The notes under the pieces were generated by a model. It saw only the letters and a program-made list of their open reading frames with translations, was not told where the DNA came from and ran no database searches. From assembly GCA_015490395.1 (NCBI GenBank), contig WFXX01000270.1:1-5186 (forward strand): a stretch of DNA of 5,186 bases, in the 5' to 3' direction. Numbering within the stretch: position 1 is the first letter of the stretch; each line of letters starts with the position of its first letter. This document shows, in pieces, positions 1 to 5,186 of this stretch. The position numbers and the translations under genes are program-made. Origin of the DNA: Gammaproteobacteria bacterium. Lineage in GTDB: Bacteria; Pseudomonadota; Gammaproteobacteria; DRLM01.

Positions 1-294
1 GCCCAAGGCGTGCACGTTGAGCATCCACACCCCCAGGGCAGCCCCCGCCCGGCAAGCGGCGGCCACGGTGCGCGGGATGTCGTGGAACTTGAGGTCCAAG
101 AAGAGCTGGAAGCCGAGGGCCTGCAGCTCGCGCACCAGGGAGGGGCCGGCCCGGGTGTAGAGCTCCAGGCCCACCTTGAGCCGGCAGCGGGCCGGGTCCA
201 GGCGGCGAGCCAGGGCCAGGGCCGCCTCAGGCTCCGGCAGGTCCAGGGCCACCACCAAGCGTGGCCCTCCCGCCGCGCCCACCTCCCGGCTCAC
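1..294 (-). CDS. pyrF: Orotidine 5'-phosphate decarboxylase, N-terminal part (cut by window edge)
   Basis: Cytoplasmic enzyme that decarboxylates OMP to UMP, the last step of de novo pyrimidine synthesis. The visible 98 codons form the first part of the TIM barrel. VALD (Asp18) ends the first strand, LKVG (Lys40) contributes a phosphoribosyl/active-site contact, and DLKFHDIP carries the catalytic Asp67-Lys69-xx-Asp72 array, followed by the NVHALG strand at 93-98 where the window ends. All expected catalytic residues in this part are present. The GTG start at 294 is chosen because it gives a GTGA overlap with the lapB stop and is preceded, seven bases away, by GGGGAGG at 302-308. The next in-frame GTG (282) would lose that spacing. 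The N-terminus before VALD is a few residues longer than strictly needed (glycine/alanine-rich, residues 5-10), so a later start cannot be excluded. The overlap implies translational coupling to lapB. The C-terminal more than half of the protein lies outside the window. Confidence 0.96.
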   Translation of the reverse strand, partial: MSREVGAAGGPRLVVALDLPEPEAALALARRLDPARCRLKVGLELYTRAGPSLVRELQALGFQLFLDLKFHDIPRTVAAACRAGAALGVWMLNVHALG

Positions 295-1466
295 GCCGCG
301 GCCTCCCCTTCACCCTCCAGGCCCTGGATGGGCTTGACCACCCCCCAACGCTTGCAGCCCGGGCAGCGCCAGTGCAGCACCCGCCCGGTGAAGCCGCAGT
401 GCACGCAGCGGTAGACGGGCTTGGCCCGCAGCAGGCGCTCCAGGGTCTGGCCGGCCAGCTCCAGGGACTCCCGGACAGGGGGCTCCGCCCGGCCCACCTC
501 TAGCTCCACCAGGCGCACTAGGCCACGCAGCGAGGGCTGCTCCCGCAGGTGGCGGCGCAACACCTCCAGGGCCGCCTCCCGGCCCTCGGTCTCGGCAACC
601 AGGGCCGTGAGCGCTAGCAAGGCGCTCACCCCGCCCCGCCGCCGCCCCAGCAGCTCCTCAAGGAAAGCGCGCAAGGCCTCCCGCTCCCCAGCCCGTCGCA
701 GGCAGGCCGCGAGGGGAGCCACCACCTCAGGTAGGTAGGCCGGGTCCTGGCGCTCCACCTCCCGGAAGGCCCGCAGGGCGGTGGCGCAGTCACTCTGCTC
801 GGCGGCCAGGGTGCCCTGGAGCAGGCTGGCCCGCGCACAGCGGGGATCCTCCCGGAGGGCCTGGCGCAGCAGGCGCCAGGCCTCCTCCCCGCGCCCGGCC
901 CGGCGGGCCGCCTCGGCCCGCTCGCAGAGCAGATGGGCCACCAGGGGGCCCTGGGGCTCCCCGGTGAGGGCCTGGAGGCGCCGGGCGCACTCCGTGGCCC
1001 GCTCCCATTCCTTCTCCTGCTGGTAGAGCTCGCAGAGCTGGCGCAGGGCCCGGGGGGCGTGCTCGGGGATGGTCTCCAGCTCCCGGAAGAGGGCCTCGGC
1101 GCGGTCGTAGAGGCCTGCCTTCATGTGGTCCAGGGCCAGCTCGTGCAAGGCCTGGGCCCGCAAAGCCGGGTCCAGGTTGGGGCGCCGAATGAGGTTCTCG
1201 TGCAGGCGGATGGCCCGGTCCACCTCGCCGCGCAGGCGGAACAGGTTGCCCAGGGCCAGGTGGATCTCCACGGTATCGGAGTCCACCTCCAGGACCCGGA
1301 GGAAGACCTCGATGGCCTTGTCTGGCTGTTCGTTGAGAAGGAAGCCCAGGCCCCGGTAATACTCCCCCGGCGGGAGGGCCGGGGCGGCGCGCGCCGCCGC
1401 CCGACGCGCGGCCCACCAGCCTGAGGCCGCGGCTGCCGGCAGCAGCAGCCAGAGCAGCTCCCCCAT
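291..1466 (-). CDS. lapB: LapB (YciM), membrane-anchored TPR/rubredoxin-like regulator of LPS synthesis
   Basis: In E. coli, LapB is an inner-membrane adaptor that brings LpxC to the FtsH protease and so sets the rate of lipid A synthesis. The 391-residue product matches the usual length of about 389. Residues 2-19 form one N-terminal membrane helix (ELLWLLLPAAAASGWW) followed by an Arg-rich stretch that should face the cytoplasm. Residues about 34-330 are helical TPR-type repeats, including the family signature ALGNLFRLRGEVDRAIR and AGLYDRAEALF. The C-terminus is a rubredoxin-like knuckle with Cys354-xx-Cys357 and Cys368-xx-Cys371 and the ending VVKPIQGLEG; all four metal ligands are present. 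The start could be the ATG at 1466 or the GTG immediately before it at 1469. The ATG is preferred because it reproduces the family N-terminus (M-x-ELL). A Shine-Dalgarno sequence is not evident before either. The gene lies between lapA and pyrF, the same neighbours as in E. coli. Confidence 0.96.
   Translation of the reverse strand: MGELLWLLLPAAAASGWWAARRAAARAAPALPPGEYYRGLGFLLNEQPDKAIEVFLRVLEVDSDTVEIHLALGNLFRLRGEVDRAIRLHENLIRRPNLDPALRAQALHELALDHMKAGLYDRAEALFRELETIPEHAPRALRQLCELYQQEKEWERATECARRLQALTGEPQGPLVAHLLCERAEAARRAGRGEEAWRLLRQALREDPRCARASLLQGTLAAEQSDCATALRAFREVERQDPAYLPEVVAPLAACLRRAGEREALRAFLEELLGRRRGGVSALLALTALVAETEGREAALEVLRRHLREQPSLRGLVRLVELEVGRAEPPVRESLELAGQTLERLLRAKPVYRCVHCGFTGRVLHWRCPGCKRWGVVKPIQGLEGEGEAAA
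302..308 (-). promoter_or_regulatory. Shine-Dalgarno sequence of pyrF inside the end of lapB
   Basis: The minus strand reads GGGGAGG here, seven bases before the GTG at 294. It lies within the last codons of lapB (the glycine/glutamate-rich tail) and decides the pyrF start. Translation of pyrF is therefore probably coupled to termination on lapB. Confidence 0.7.
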
Positions 1467-1530
1467 CACGGCAGGCGGCGCCCACGGGGCGGGGACGGAG
1501 ACGCGCCCCCGCTCCCCCGCCGCCAGGCCA
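1467..1530 (-). promoter_or_regulatory. Spacer between lapA and lapB with possible stem-loop over the lapB ribosome-binding region
   Basis: The 20 bases before the lapB ATG contain no AGG or GAG core on the minus strand. The spacer can fold: 1518-1524 pairs with 1474-1480 (GGCGGCG with CGCCGCC), enclosing a second stem of 1504-1509 with 1486-1491 (GGGGCG with CGCCCC). The base of the outer stem ends seven bases before the ATG. No T-run follows, so it is not an intrinsic terminator. In sequence this rich in G and C such pairings arise easily, so a regulatory role is only inferred. Confidence 0.3.
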
Positions 1531-1821
1531 TCAGCCCTTGCCGGCGCGCGCCAGGCGCAGGTTGGCCAGCTCCCGCTCGGTGCGGCCCATGGCCTTGCGG
1601 AGCTCGGCCACCCGGCGGCGCTGGCGCAGCACCATGGTCATCCCAGCCACCAGCCCGGCCGCGGCCCCCAGGGCCAGGGCGATGACCAGCAGCAGGGACA
1701 GGGGCAGCTCGGCCGCACCCAGGTAATAGTCCACCTTCACAGGGTGGGCGTTGCGCAGGGTGAAGGCCACCCCTGCCACGAAGACCAGCAGCAGAAAGAC
1801 GAAGCGGATCACACGCGCCAT
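1531..1821 (-). CDS. lapA: LapA (YciS), small inner-membrane protein of the DUF1049 family
   Basis: A 96-residue protein encoded next to lapB. LapA is known in E. coli as an inner-membrane partner of LapB in lipopolysaccharide assembly; its exact biochemical role is less clear than that of LapB. Two hydrophobic helices are visible at about residues 5-22 and 40-65, separated by the short family-typical loop RNAHPVKVDYYLG. After the second helix comes a charged, Arg-rich segment (RQRRRVAELRKAMGRTERELANLRLA, quoted here in part as its heptad-like Leu pattern from about 72 to 91), likely a cytoplasmic amphipathic helix or coiled coil. The start is well supported: GAGGGAGGG on the minus strand at 1827-1835 is five bases before the ATG. 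The gene follows ihfB after 39 bases and precedes lapB by 64 bases, as in a continuous operon. Confidence 0.93.
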   Translation of the reverse strand: MARVIRFVFLLLVFVAGVAFTLRNAHPVKVDYYLGAAELPLSLLLVIALALGAAAGLVAGMTMVLRQRRRVAELRKAMGRTERELANLRLARAGKG

Positions 1822-1860
1822 CTCGACCCTCCCTCGATCCGCACCCGGCGCGGGGCGGCC

Positions 1861-2172
1861 TCAGCCCTGGCGGGTGGGCACCCCCGCCTCACGGGCGCGG
1901 TTCACCCGCTCCCGCAGCTCCTTGCCCGGCTTGAAGTGGGGCACGTGCTTGCCCGGCAACGGGACCGGCTCCCCGGTCTTGGGGTTGCGTCCCACCCGGG
2001 GCGGGCGATAGTGCAGCGAGAAGCTGCCGAAGCCTCGAATCTCGATGCGCTCCCCACTGGCCAGGCTGCGCGCCATCTGCTCGGTGAGGGTCTTGACCGC
2101 GAACTCCACGTCCTTGTAGGTCAGCTGGCTGTGCTTCTGGGCGAGTCTCTCGATGAGCTCCGATTTGGTCAT
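1861..2172 (-). CDS. ihfB: Integration host factor beta subunit
   Basis: The HU/IHF-family protein that pairs with IhfA to bind specific sites and bend DNA sharply, acting in nucleoid structure, transcription and recombination. The 103-residue product begins MTKSELIERLA, typical of IHF beta rather than HU or IHF alpha. It has the dimer-forming helices at 3-38, then GERIEIRGFGSFSLHYR at 40-56 with the DNA-contacting Glu44 and Arg46, the arm containing GRNPKTG with the intercalating Pro64, and VPHFKPGKELRERVN at the end of the domain. The last ten residues (REAGVPTRQG) extend past the usual end of about 94 residues seen in E. coli. Two GAGGG boxes lie upstream on the minus strand: 2182-2186 at nine bases from the ATG and 2175-2179 at two bases, the first having the better spacing. 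It sits 57 bases downstream of rpsA, the conserved arrangement in Gammaproteobacteria. Confidence 0.97.
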   Translation of the reverse strand: MTKSELIERLAQKHSQLTYKDVEFAVKTLTEQMARSLASGERIEIRGFGSFSLHYRPPRVGRNPKTGEPVPLPGKHVPHFKPGKELRERVNRAREAGVPTRQG

Positions 2173-2229
2173 GGCCCTCGTCCCTCGCTCGCTGCGCCTC
2201 CCGGACCCCTCCGGCCCCTCCCGCCGGCC

Positions 2230-3906
2230 TCACTGCTTCTCCAGCTGCTCCTTGAGCAGGTCGCCCAAGCTGGTGCTGGCCGCAGCCGTCGAGGAGACCC
2301 GCTGCTGGTAGTCCTCCACCGCCTCGGCCTCCTCGTCGCTCTCCTTGGCCTTCACCGAGAGGAGGATGGTGCGGTTCTTGCGATCCACGCCGATGAACTT
2401 GGCCTCCACCTCGTCACCCGGCTTGAGCACGGTGCGGGCGTCCTCCACCCGGTCCCGGGACAGCTCCGAGGCCCGCAGATAGCCATCTACGCCACCCAGG
2501 TCCACGGTGGCGCCCTTGGCATCCACCTCCCTGACGGTACCCTTGACCACGCTGCCCTTGGGGTGCTCGGCCAGGAACTGCTGGAAGGGATCCTGCTCCA
2601 GCTGCTTGACCCCCAGGGAGATGCGCTCCCGCTCGGGATCGATGGCCAGGATCACGGCCTCGATCTCCTGCCCCTTCTTGTACTTGCGCACCGCTTCCTC
2701 GCCGGGCTCGGTGTAGGAGAGGTCCGAAAGATGAAGCAGGCCGTCGATGCCGCCCTCCAGGCCCACGAAGATACCGAAGTCGGTGATGGACTTGATCACC
2801 CCTTTGATGCGCTCGCCCTTCTTGTGGTTGGCGGCAAACTCCTCCCAGGGGTTGGGCTTGCACTGCTTCATGCCAAGGGAGATGCGGCGCCGGTCCTCGT
2901 CCACATCCAGCACCATCACCTCCACCTCCTGGCCCACGTGGACGACCTTGGAGGGGTGGATGTTCTTGTTGGTCCAGTCCATCTCGGAGACATGGACCAA
3001 GCCCTCCACGCCCTCCTCGATCTCCACGAAGCAGCCGTAGTCGGCGATGTTGGTCACCTTGCCGAAGAGCCGGGTGCCCACCGGGTAGCGGCGGGCGATG
3101 CCCACCCAGGGGTCCTCGCCCAGCTGCTTCAGGCCCAGGGAGACGCGCTGGCGCTCCCGGTCGAACTTGAGGACCTTGACCTGGATCTCATCGCCGACGT
3201 TGACCACCTCGGAGGGTTGCTTCACCCGCCGCCAAGCCATGTCGGTGATGTGCAGCAGGCCGTCGATGCCCCCCAGGTCCACGAAGGCGCCGTACTCGGT
3301 GAGGTTCTTGACGATGCCCTTGAGGATCTGGCCCTCCTGGAGGGTCTTGAGGAGCTGCTCGCGCTCGGCGCTGGTCTCCTCCTCCACCACGGCGCGACGG
3401 GAGACCACCACGTTGTTCCGGCGCCGGTCCAGCTTGACGATCTTGAACTCGAGCTGCTTGCCCTCCAGGTAGCTCGGGTCGCGCACCGGGCGCACGTCCA
3501 CCAGGGAGCCCGGCAGGAAGGCGCGCACGTCGTCGATGTCCACGGTGAAACCGCCCTTGACCTTGCCGGTGAGCACGCCCTTGACCGTCTCGCCGTTGGC
3601 GAAGGCGCGCTCGAGCATGTTCCAGGTGTGCGCCCGCTTGGCCTTCTCCCGGGAGAGGCGGGTCTCCCCGAAGCCGTCCTCCACGGCCTCCACGGCCACC
3701 TCCACCAGGTCGCCGGGCTTGACCTCCGGCTCCCCCCGGTCGTTGTAGAACTGCTCGATGGGGATGGCGCTCTCCGACTTGAGGCCAGCGTTGACGATGA
3801 CCACGTCCGGGCGAACCTCCACCACCTCCGCCTGAACGATGGTGCCCGGCTTCATGCGCTGGGCCGCCTGGCTCTGCTCGAATAATTCCGCGAAGCTTTC
3901 ACCCAT
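2230..3906 (-). CDS. rpsA: 30S ribosomal protein S1
   Basis: S1 binds mRNA on the small subunit, helping to unfold and position leaders with weak Shine-Dalgarno sequences, and it represses its own mRNA in E. coli. The 558-residue product matches the E. coli length (557). Six S1 (OB-fold) domains can be placed at about 20-87, 104-171, 191-260, 278-347, 362-434 and 449-518. Domains 3-6 carry the best repeat signature, for example GAFVDLGGIDGLLHI, GCFVEIEEGVEGLVH and GIFVGLEGGIDGLLHLS. The divergent first two domains are those that anchor S1 to the ribosome through S2. Residues after 519 are an acidic and Gln-rich tail. The reading frame stays open upstream to 4056, but the ATG at 3906 is chosen because MGESFAELFEQS is the family N-terminus and the preceding 50 codons resemble nothing in S1. 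The Shine-Dalgarno sequence is weak (AGG nine bases before the ATG, AAGG three bases before), as is usual for rpsA. The gene ends 57 bases before ihfB. Confidence 0.98.
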   Translation of the reverse strand: MGESFAELFEQSQAAQRMKPGTIVQAEVVEVRPDVVIVNAGLKSESAIPIEQFYNDRGEPEVKPGDLVEVAVEAVEDGFGETRLSREKAKRAHTWNMLERAFANGETVKGVLTGKVKGGFTVDIDDVRAFLPGSLVDVRPVRDPSYLEGKQLEFKIVKLDRRRNNVVVSRRAVVEEETSAEREQLLKTLQEGQILKGIVKNLTEYGAFVDLGGIDGLLHITDMAWRRVKQPSEVVNVGDEIQVKVLKFDRERQRVSLGLKQLGEDPWVGIARRYPVGTRLFGKVTNIADYGCFVEIEEGVEGLVHVSEMDWTNKNIHPSKVVHVGQEVEVMVLDVDEDRRRISLGMKQCKPNPWEEFAANHKKGERIKGVIKSITDFGIFVGLEGGIDGLLHLSDLSYTEPGEEAVRKYKKGQEIEAVILAIDPERERISLGVKQLEQDPFQQFLAEHPKGSVVKGTVREVDAKGATVDLGGVDGYLRASELSRDRVEDARTVLKPGDEVEAKFIGVDRKNRTILLSVKAKESDEEAEAVEDYQQRVSSTAAASTSLGDLLKEQLEKQ

Positions 3907-3998
3907 TACCTTGAACCTGTCCCTTGCCGGACGGCCCGCGCCGCCCGTCCTCTGCGGCCCGCGCCCCGCGGCGCGGGCCCTGTCGAACCCATGCCCGT
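3907..3998 (-). promoter_or_regulatory. rpsA leader with tandem GC-rich hairpins, possible S1 autoregulatory region
   Basis: This 92-base spacer between cmk and rpsA can form, in transcript order, a 10-bp hairpin (3970-3979 with 3956-3965, four-base loop) and a 6-bp hairpin (3945-3950 with 3929-3934, GGACGG with CCGTCC, ten-base loop). The 22 bases before the ATG are left mostly unpaired and have a higher A content. In E. coli, rpsA translation depends on a leader of successive hairpins with poor Shine-Dalgarno character, and S1 represses it there. The layout here resembles that, though the stems are far richer in G and C. No U-run follows either hairpin, so neither is a rho-independent terminator. 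The autoregulatory role is inferred from the family. Confidence 0.4.
3956..3979 (-). repeat. Perfect 10-bp inverted repeat with 4-base loop in the rpsA leader
   Basis: GGCCCGCGCC (3956-3965) and GGCGCGGGCC (3970-3979) are exact reverse complements separated by four bases. The left arm, with one extra base, recurs as a direct copy of an 11-mer at 3932-3942 (other copy 3955-3965). The right arm can therefore pair with either copy. The pairing is seen directly in the sequence; any function is inferred. Confidence 0.75.
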
Positions 3999-4715
3999 CT
4001 ACGACGAGCCCCCTTTGCCGAAGCTCCCGCCGTCCTTCCCGGCCCGCTCCCGCCACAAGGCGAGGATCCGCGCCACCGCCTCGTCCACCGTCAGCGCCGT
4101 GGTGTCCACGGTCACGGCGTCCGGGGCGGGCCGCAGGGGGGAGATGCTGCGCGCGCTGTCGCGCGCGTCGCGCTCGGCGAGCTCCTCCAGGATGGCGGCT
4201 AGGTTAACACCGGCATCCTTGCCCTTCAACTGGTTATAGCGCCTGCGGGCCCGCGCCTCCCGGCTGGCGGTGAGGAAGACCTTGAGGGGGGCGTCGGGAA
4301 AGACCACGGTGCCCATGTCCCGCCCGTCGGCCACCAGGCCCGGGGGGCGGCGGAAGGCCCGCTGGCGCTCCAGGAGGGCCTGGCGCACCGGGGGCAGGGC
4401 GGCCACCCGGGAGGCGGCGGCGGCGCAGCCCTCGCCCCGCAGGGCCTCGGTGACGTCCTCGCCCTCGAGCAGCACCTGGAGCTCCCCATCCGGGCCCTCC
4501 CGGAAGGCCGCCTCCAGGCTCCGGGCCAGGGCCCCCAGGCGCTCCTCGTCGTCCAGGGGAATCCCTCGCCGCAGGGCGGCCAGGCCCACCAGGCGGTAGA
4601 GCAGCCCGCTGTCCAGGAAGTGCCAGCCTAGGCGCCGGGCCAGGAAGCGACCGACGGTACCCTTGCCCGAGCCGGAGGGCCCGTCGATGGCGATGACCGG
4701 CACGGCCCCTTCCAT
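3999..4715 (-). CDS. cmk: Cytidylate kinase
   Basis: Phosphorylates CMP and dCMP with ATP to the diphosphates, salvaging nucleotides released by RNA turnover and lipid synthesis. The 238-residue protein has the P-loop GPSGSGKGT at 12-20 with Lys18, followed by LDSGLLYR at 34-41 whose Ser36 contacts the cytidine sugar/base region. The enlarged NMP-binding segment typical of bacterial CMP kinases spans about 60-130. DGRDMGTVVFPDA at 130-142 holds Arg132 and Asp133, which correspond to E. coli Arg131 and Asp132. The lid-side arginines Arg182 and Arg189 lie in ERDARDSAR. The tail (GKDGGSFGKGGSS) is glycine-rich and makes the protein about ten residues longer than in E. coli. The ATG at 4715 shares its A with the aroA stop (TGATG), and a purine-rich GGGGAGGGG lies at 4721-4729. 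This points to coupled translation with aroA and to cotranscription with rpsA downstream. Confidence 0.97.
   Translation of the reverse strand: MEGAVPVIAIDGPSGSGKGTVGRFLARRLGWHFLDSGLLYRLVGLAALRRGIPLDDEERLGALARSLEAAFREGPDGELQVLLEGEDVTEALRGEGCAAAASRVAALPPVRQALLERQRAFRRPPGLVADGRDMGTVVFPDAPLKVFLTASREARARRRYNQLKGKDAGVNLAAILEELAERDARDSARSISPLRPAPDAVTVDTTALTVDEAVARILALWRERAGKDGGSFGKGGSS
4201..4229 (-). promoter_or_regulatory. Candidate sigma-70 promoter inside cmk, reading toward rpsA
   Basis: An AT-richer patch in the otherwise GC-rich cmk gene contains TTGAAG (4224-4229) and TAACCT (4201-4206) with a 17-base spacer on the minus strand. The first matches four of six consensus bases; the second keeps the three best conserved -10 positions. 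A start near 4194 would give a leader of about 290 bases before rpsA. E. coli rpsA is known to have its own promoters upstream, in and near the end of cmk, which makes the position plausible. A single near match in coding sequence is weak evidence. Confidence 0.25.
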
Positions 4716-5186
4716 CAGGCCCCCTCCCCGCAGGGCCTCTCTTCCAGGCCCAAGCCCGCCTCCCGGGCCAGGGCGGCGAAGCCTGGGAAGGAGGTGGCCA
4801 CGGCGGCCACGTCCTCCACCACCACCGGCCCCTCGGCGCGCAGGGCGGCCATGGCCAGGGCCATGGCCACCCGGTGGTCCCCCCGGCTGGCGGCCCGGCC
4901 GCCCCGCAGGCGCTCCACGCCCCGGATGACCATCCCGTCGGGCGTGGGGCGGGCGTCGGCCCCCAGGGCCCGCAGGCCCTCGGCCATGACCTGGATGCGG
5001 TCGCTCTCCTTGACCCGCAGCTCGGCGGCCCCGGTGAGCACCGTCTCGCCCTCGGCCACCGCCGCGGCCACGAAGAGGGCGGGGAACTCGTCGATGGCGA
5101 GGGGAACCAGGGCCTCGGGGATGCGCACCCCCCGCAGCCTGGCGCCGCGCACGTGGAGGTCGGCCACGGGCTCCCCCCCCGCCTGG
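4715..5186 (-). CDS. aroA: 3-phosphoshikimate 1-carboxyvinyltransferase (EPSP synthase), C-terminal part (cut by window edge)
   Basis: Joins phosphoenolpyruvate to shikimate 3-phosphate, the sixth step of the shikimate pathway to aromatic compounds. The last 156 codons are visible. The frame continues through the window edge, and an in-frame GTG at 5167 is internal (preceded by GGEP, a normal family sequence), so it is not the start. Motifs in order are ADLHVRGARLRGVRIPEAL, then IDEFPAL with the catalytic Asp, ELRVKESDR with the Lys-Glu and Arg that bind phosphoenolpyruvate, DHRVAMA with the second phosphoenolpyruvate-binding Arg, and VATSFPGF near the C-terminus. The IDEFP/KESDR wording is the form common outside the enterics, whereas E. 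coli has KETDR and a different segment around the Asp. The gene ends with TGA at 4715-4717, overlapping the cmk start by one base. Whether it is fused at its N-terminus to another domain (as in pseudomonads, with prephenate dehydrogenase) cannot be seen. Confidence 0.96.
   Translation of the reverse strand, partial: QAGGEPVADLHVRGARLRGVRIPEALVPLAIDEFPALFVAAAVAEGETVLTGAAELRVKESDRIQVMAEGLRALGADARPTPDGMVIRGVERLRGGRAASRGDHRVAMALAMAALRAEGPVVVEDVAAVATSFPGFAALAREAGLGLEERPCGEGA

Noticed and set aside
933..1424. A 163-codon frame on the plus strand within lapB
   Set aside because: Antisense to lapB and low in complexity; no ribosome-binding context or family match.
790..1485. A 231-codon frame on the minus strand overlapping lapB
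   Set aside because: Rich in Pro, Gly and Ala with no recognisable motif; it is a frame-shifted shadow of lapB.
2201..2214. Small inverted repeat (CCGGA-4-TCCGG) between rpsA and ihfB as a possible terminator
   Set aside because: Only a 5-bp stem with no following T-run on the minus strand, and common by chance at this base composition.
1744..3885. A 713-codon open frame on the plus strand covering rpsA, ihfB and part of lapA
   Set aside because: It is the antisense image of real genes. Its product is dominated by His, Leu, Gly, Val and Asp in repeats that mirror the S1 domains opposite, and GC-rich codon use removes stops from this frame. No family resemblance is seen, and the minus-strand genes are certain.
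3956..3979. Rho-independent terminator after cmk
   Set aside because: The stem is strong, but on the minus strand it is followed by GC-rich sequence without a U-run.
3907..4056. Upstream extension of the S1 frame by 50 codons to 4056
   Set aside because: It would overlap the end of cmk, has no resemblance to S1, and the family N-terminus begins exactly at the ATG at 3906.
4715..5167. GTG at 5167 as a start of a separate 150-codon gene
   Set aside because: The frame continues upstream to the window edge with sequence that fits EPSP synthase, so the GTG is an internal valine codon.

Overview
The window is a very GC-rich (by eye around 70% G+C), densely packed stretch of bacterial chromosome in which every gene lies on the minus strand. 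Reading in the direction of transcription, from high to low coordinates, the order is aroA (3' part only), cmk, rpsA, ihfB, lapA, lapB, pyrF (5' part only). All seven are recognisable core housekeeping genes. A true IHF beta subunit together with LapA and LapB indicates a gammaproteobacterium. The high G+C and the uninterrupted order suggest one of the Chromatiales/Ectothiorhodospiraceae-like or related lineages rather than an enteric, but the genus cannot be fixed from this sequence.

Layout. 4715-5186: C-terminal part of EPSP synthase (AroA, shikimate pathway), whose stop codon shares one base with the start of cmk. 3999-4715: cytidylate kinase. 3907-3998: a 92-base spacer, the rpsA leader, with two GC-rich hairpins and a duplicated 11-mer that permits alternative pairing. 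2230-3906: ribosomal protein S1 with six S1 domains. 2173-2229: a short spacer. 1861-2172: IHF beta. 1531-1821: LapA, a small two-helix inner-membrane protein. 1467-1530: a 64-base spacer lacking an obvious Shine-Dalgarno sequence before lapB. 291-1466: LapB, a membrane-anchored TPR and rubredoxin-like protein. 1-294: the first 98 codons of orotidine 5'-phosphate decarboxylase (PyrF), whose GTG start overlaps the lapB stop by four bases. No stretch over 300 bases lacks a gene, and there are no tRNA or rRNA genes, mobile elements, CRISPR arrays or convincing rho-independent terminators.

How the genes fit together. The cluster joins aromatic precursor synthesis (aroA), pyrimidine nucleotide supply (cmk, pyrF), translation initiation (rpsA), nucleoid architecture (ihfB) and control of lipopolysaccharide synthesis (lapA, lapB). 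They share growth-linked expression rather than one pathway. In E. coli the cmk-rpsA-ihfB block and the lapA-lapB-pyrF block are at separate loci, whereas here they are continuous. I see no new multi-gene system. The signals most worth a second look are post-transcriptional: the rpsA leader structure and the structured, SD-poor start of lapB.
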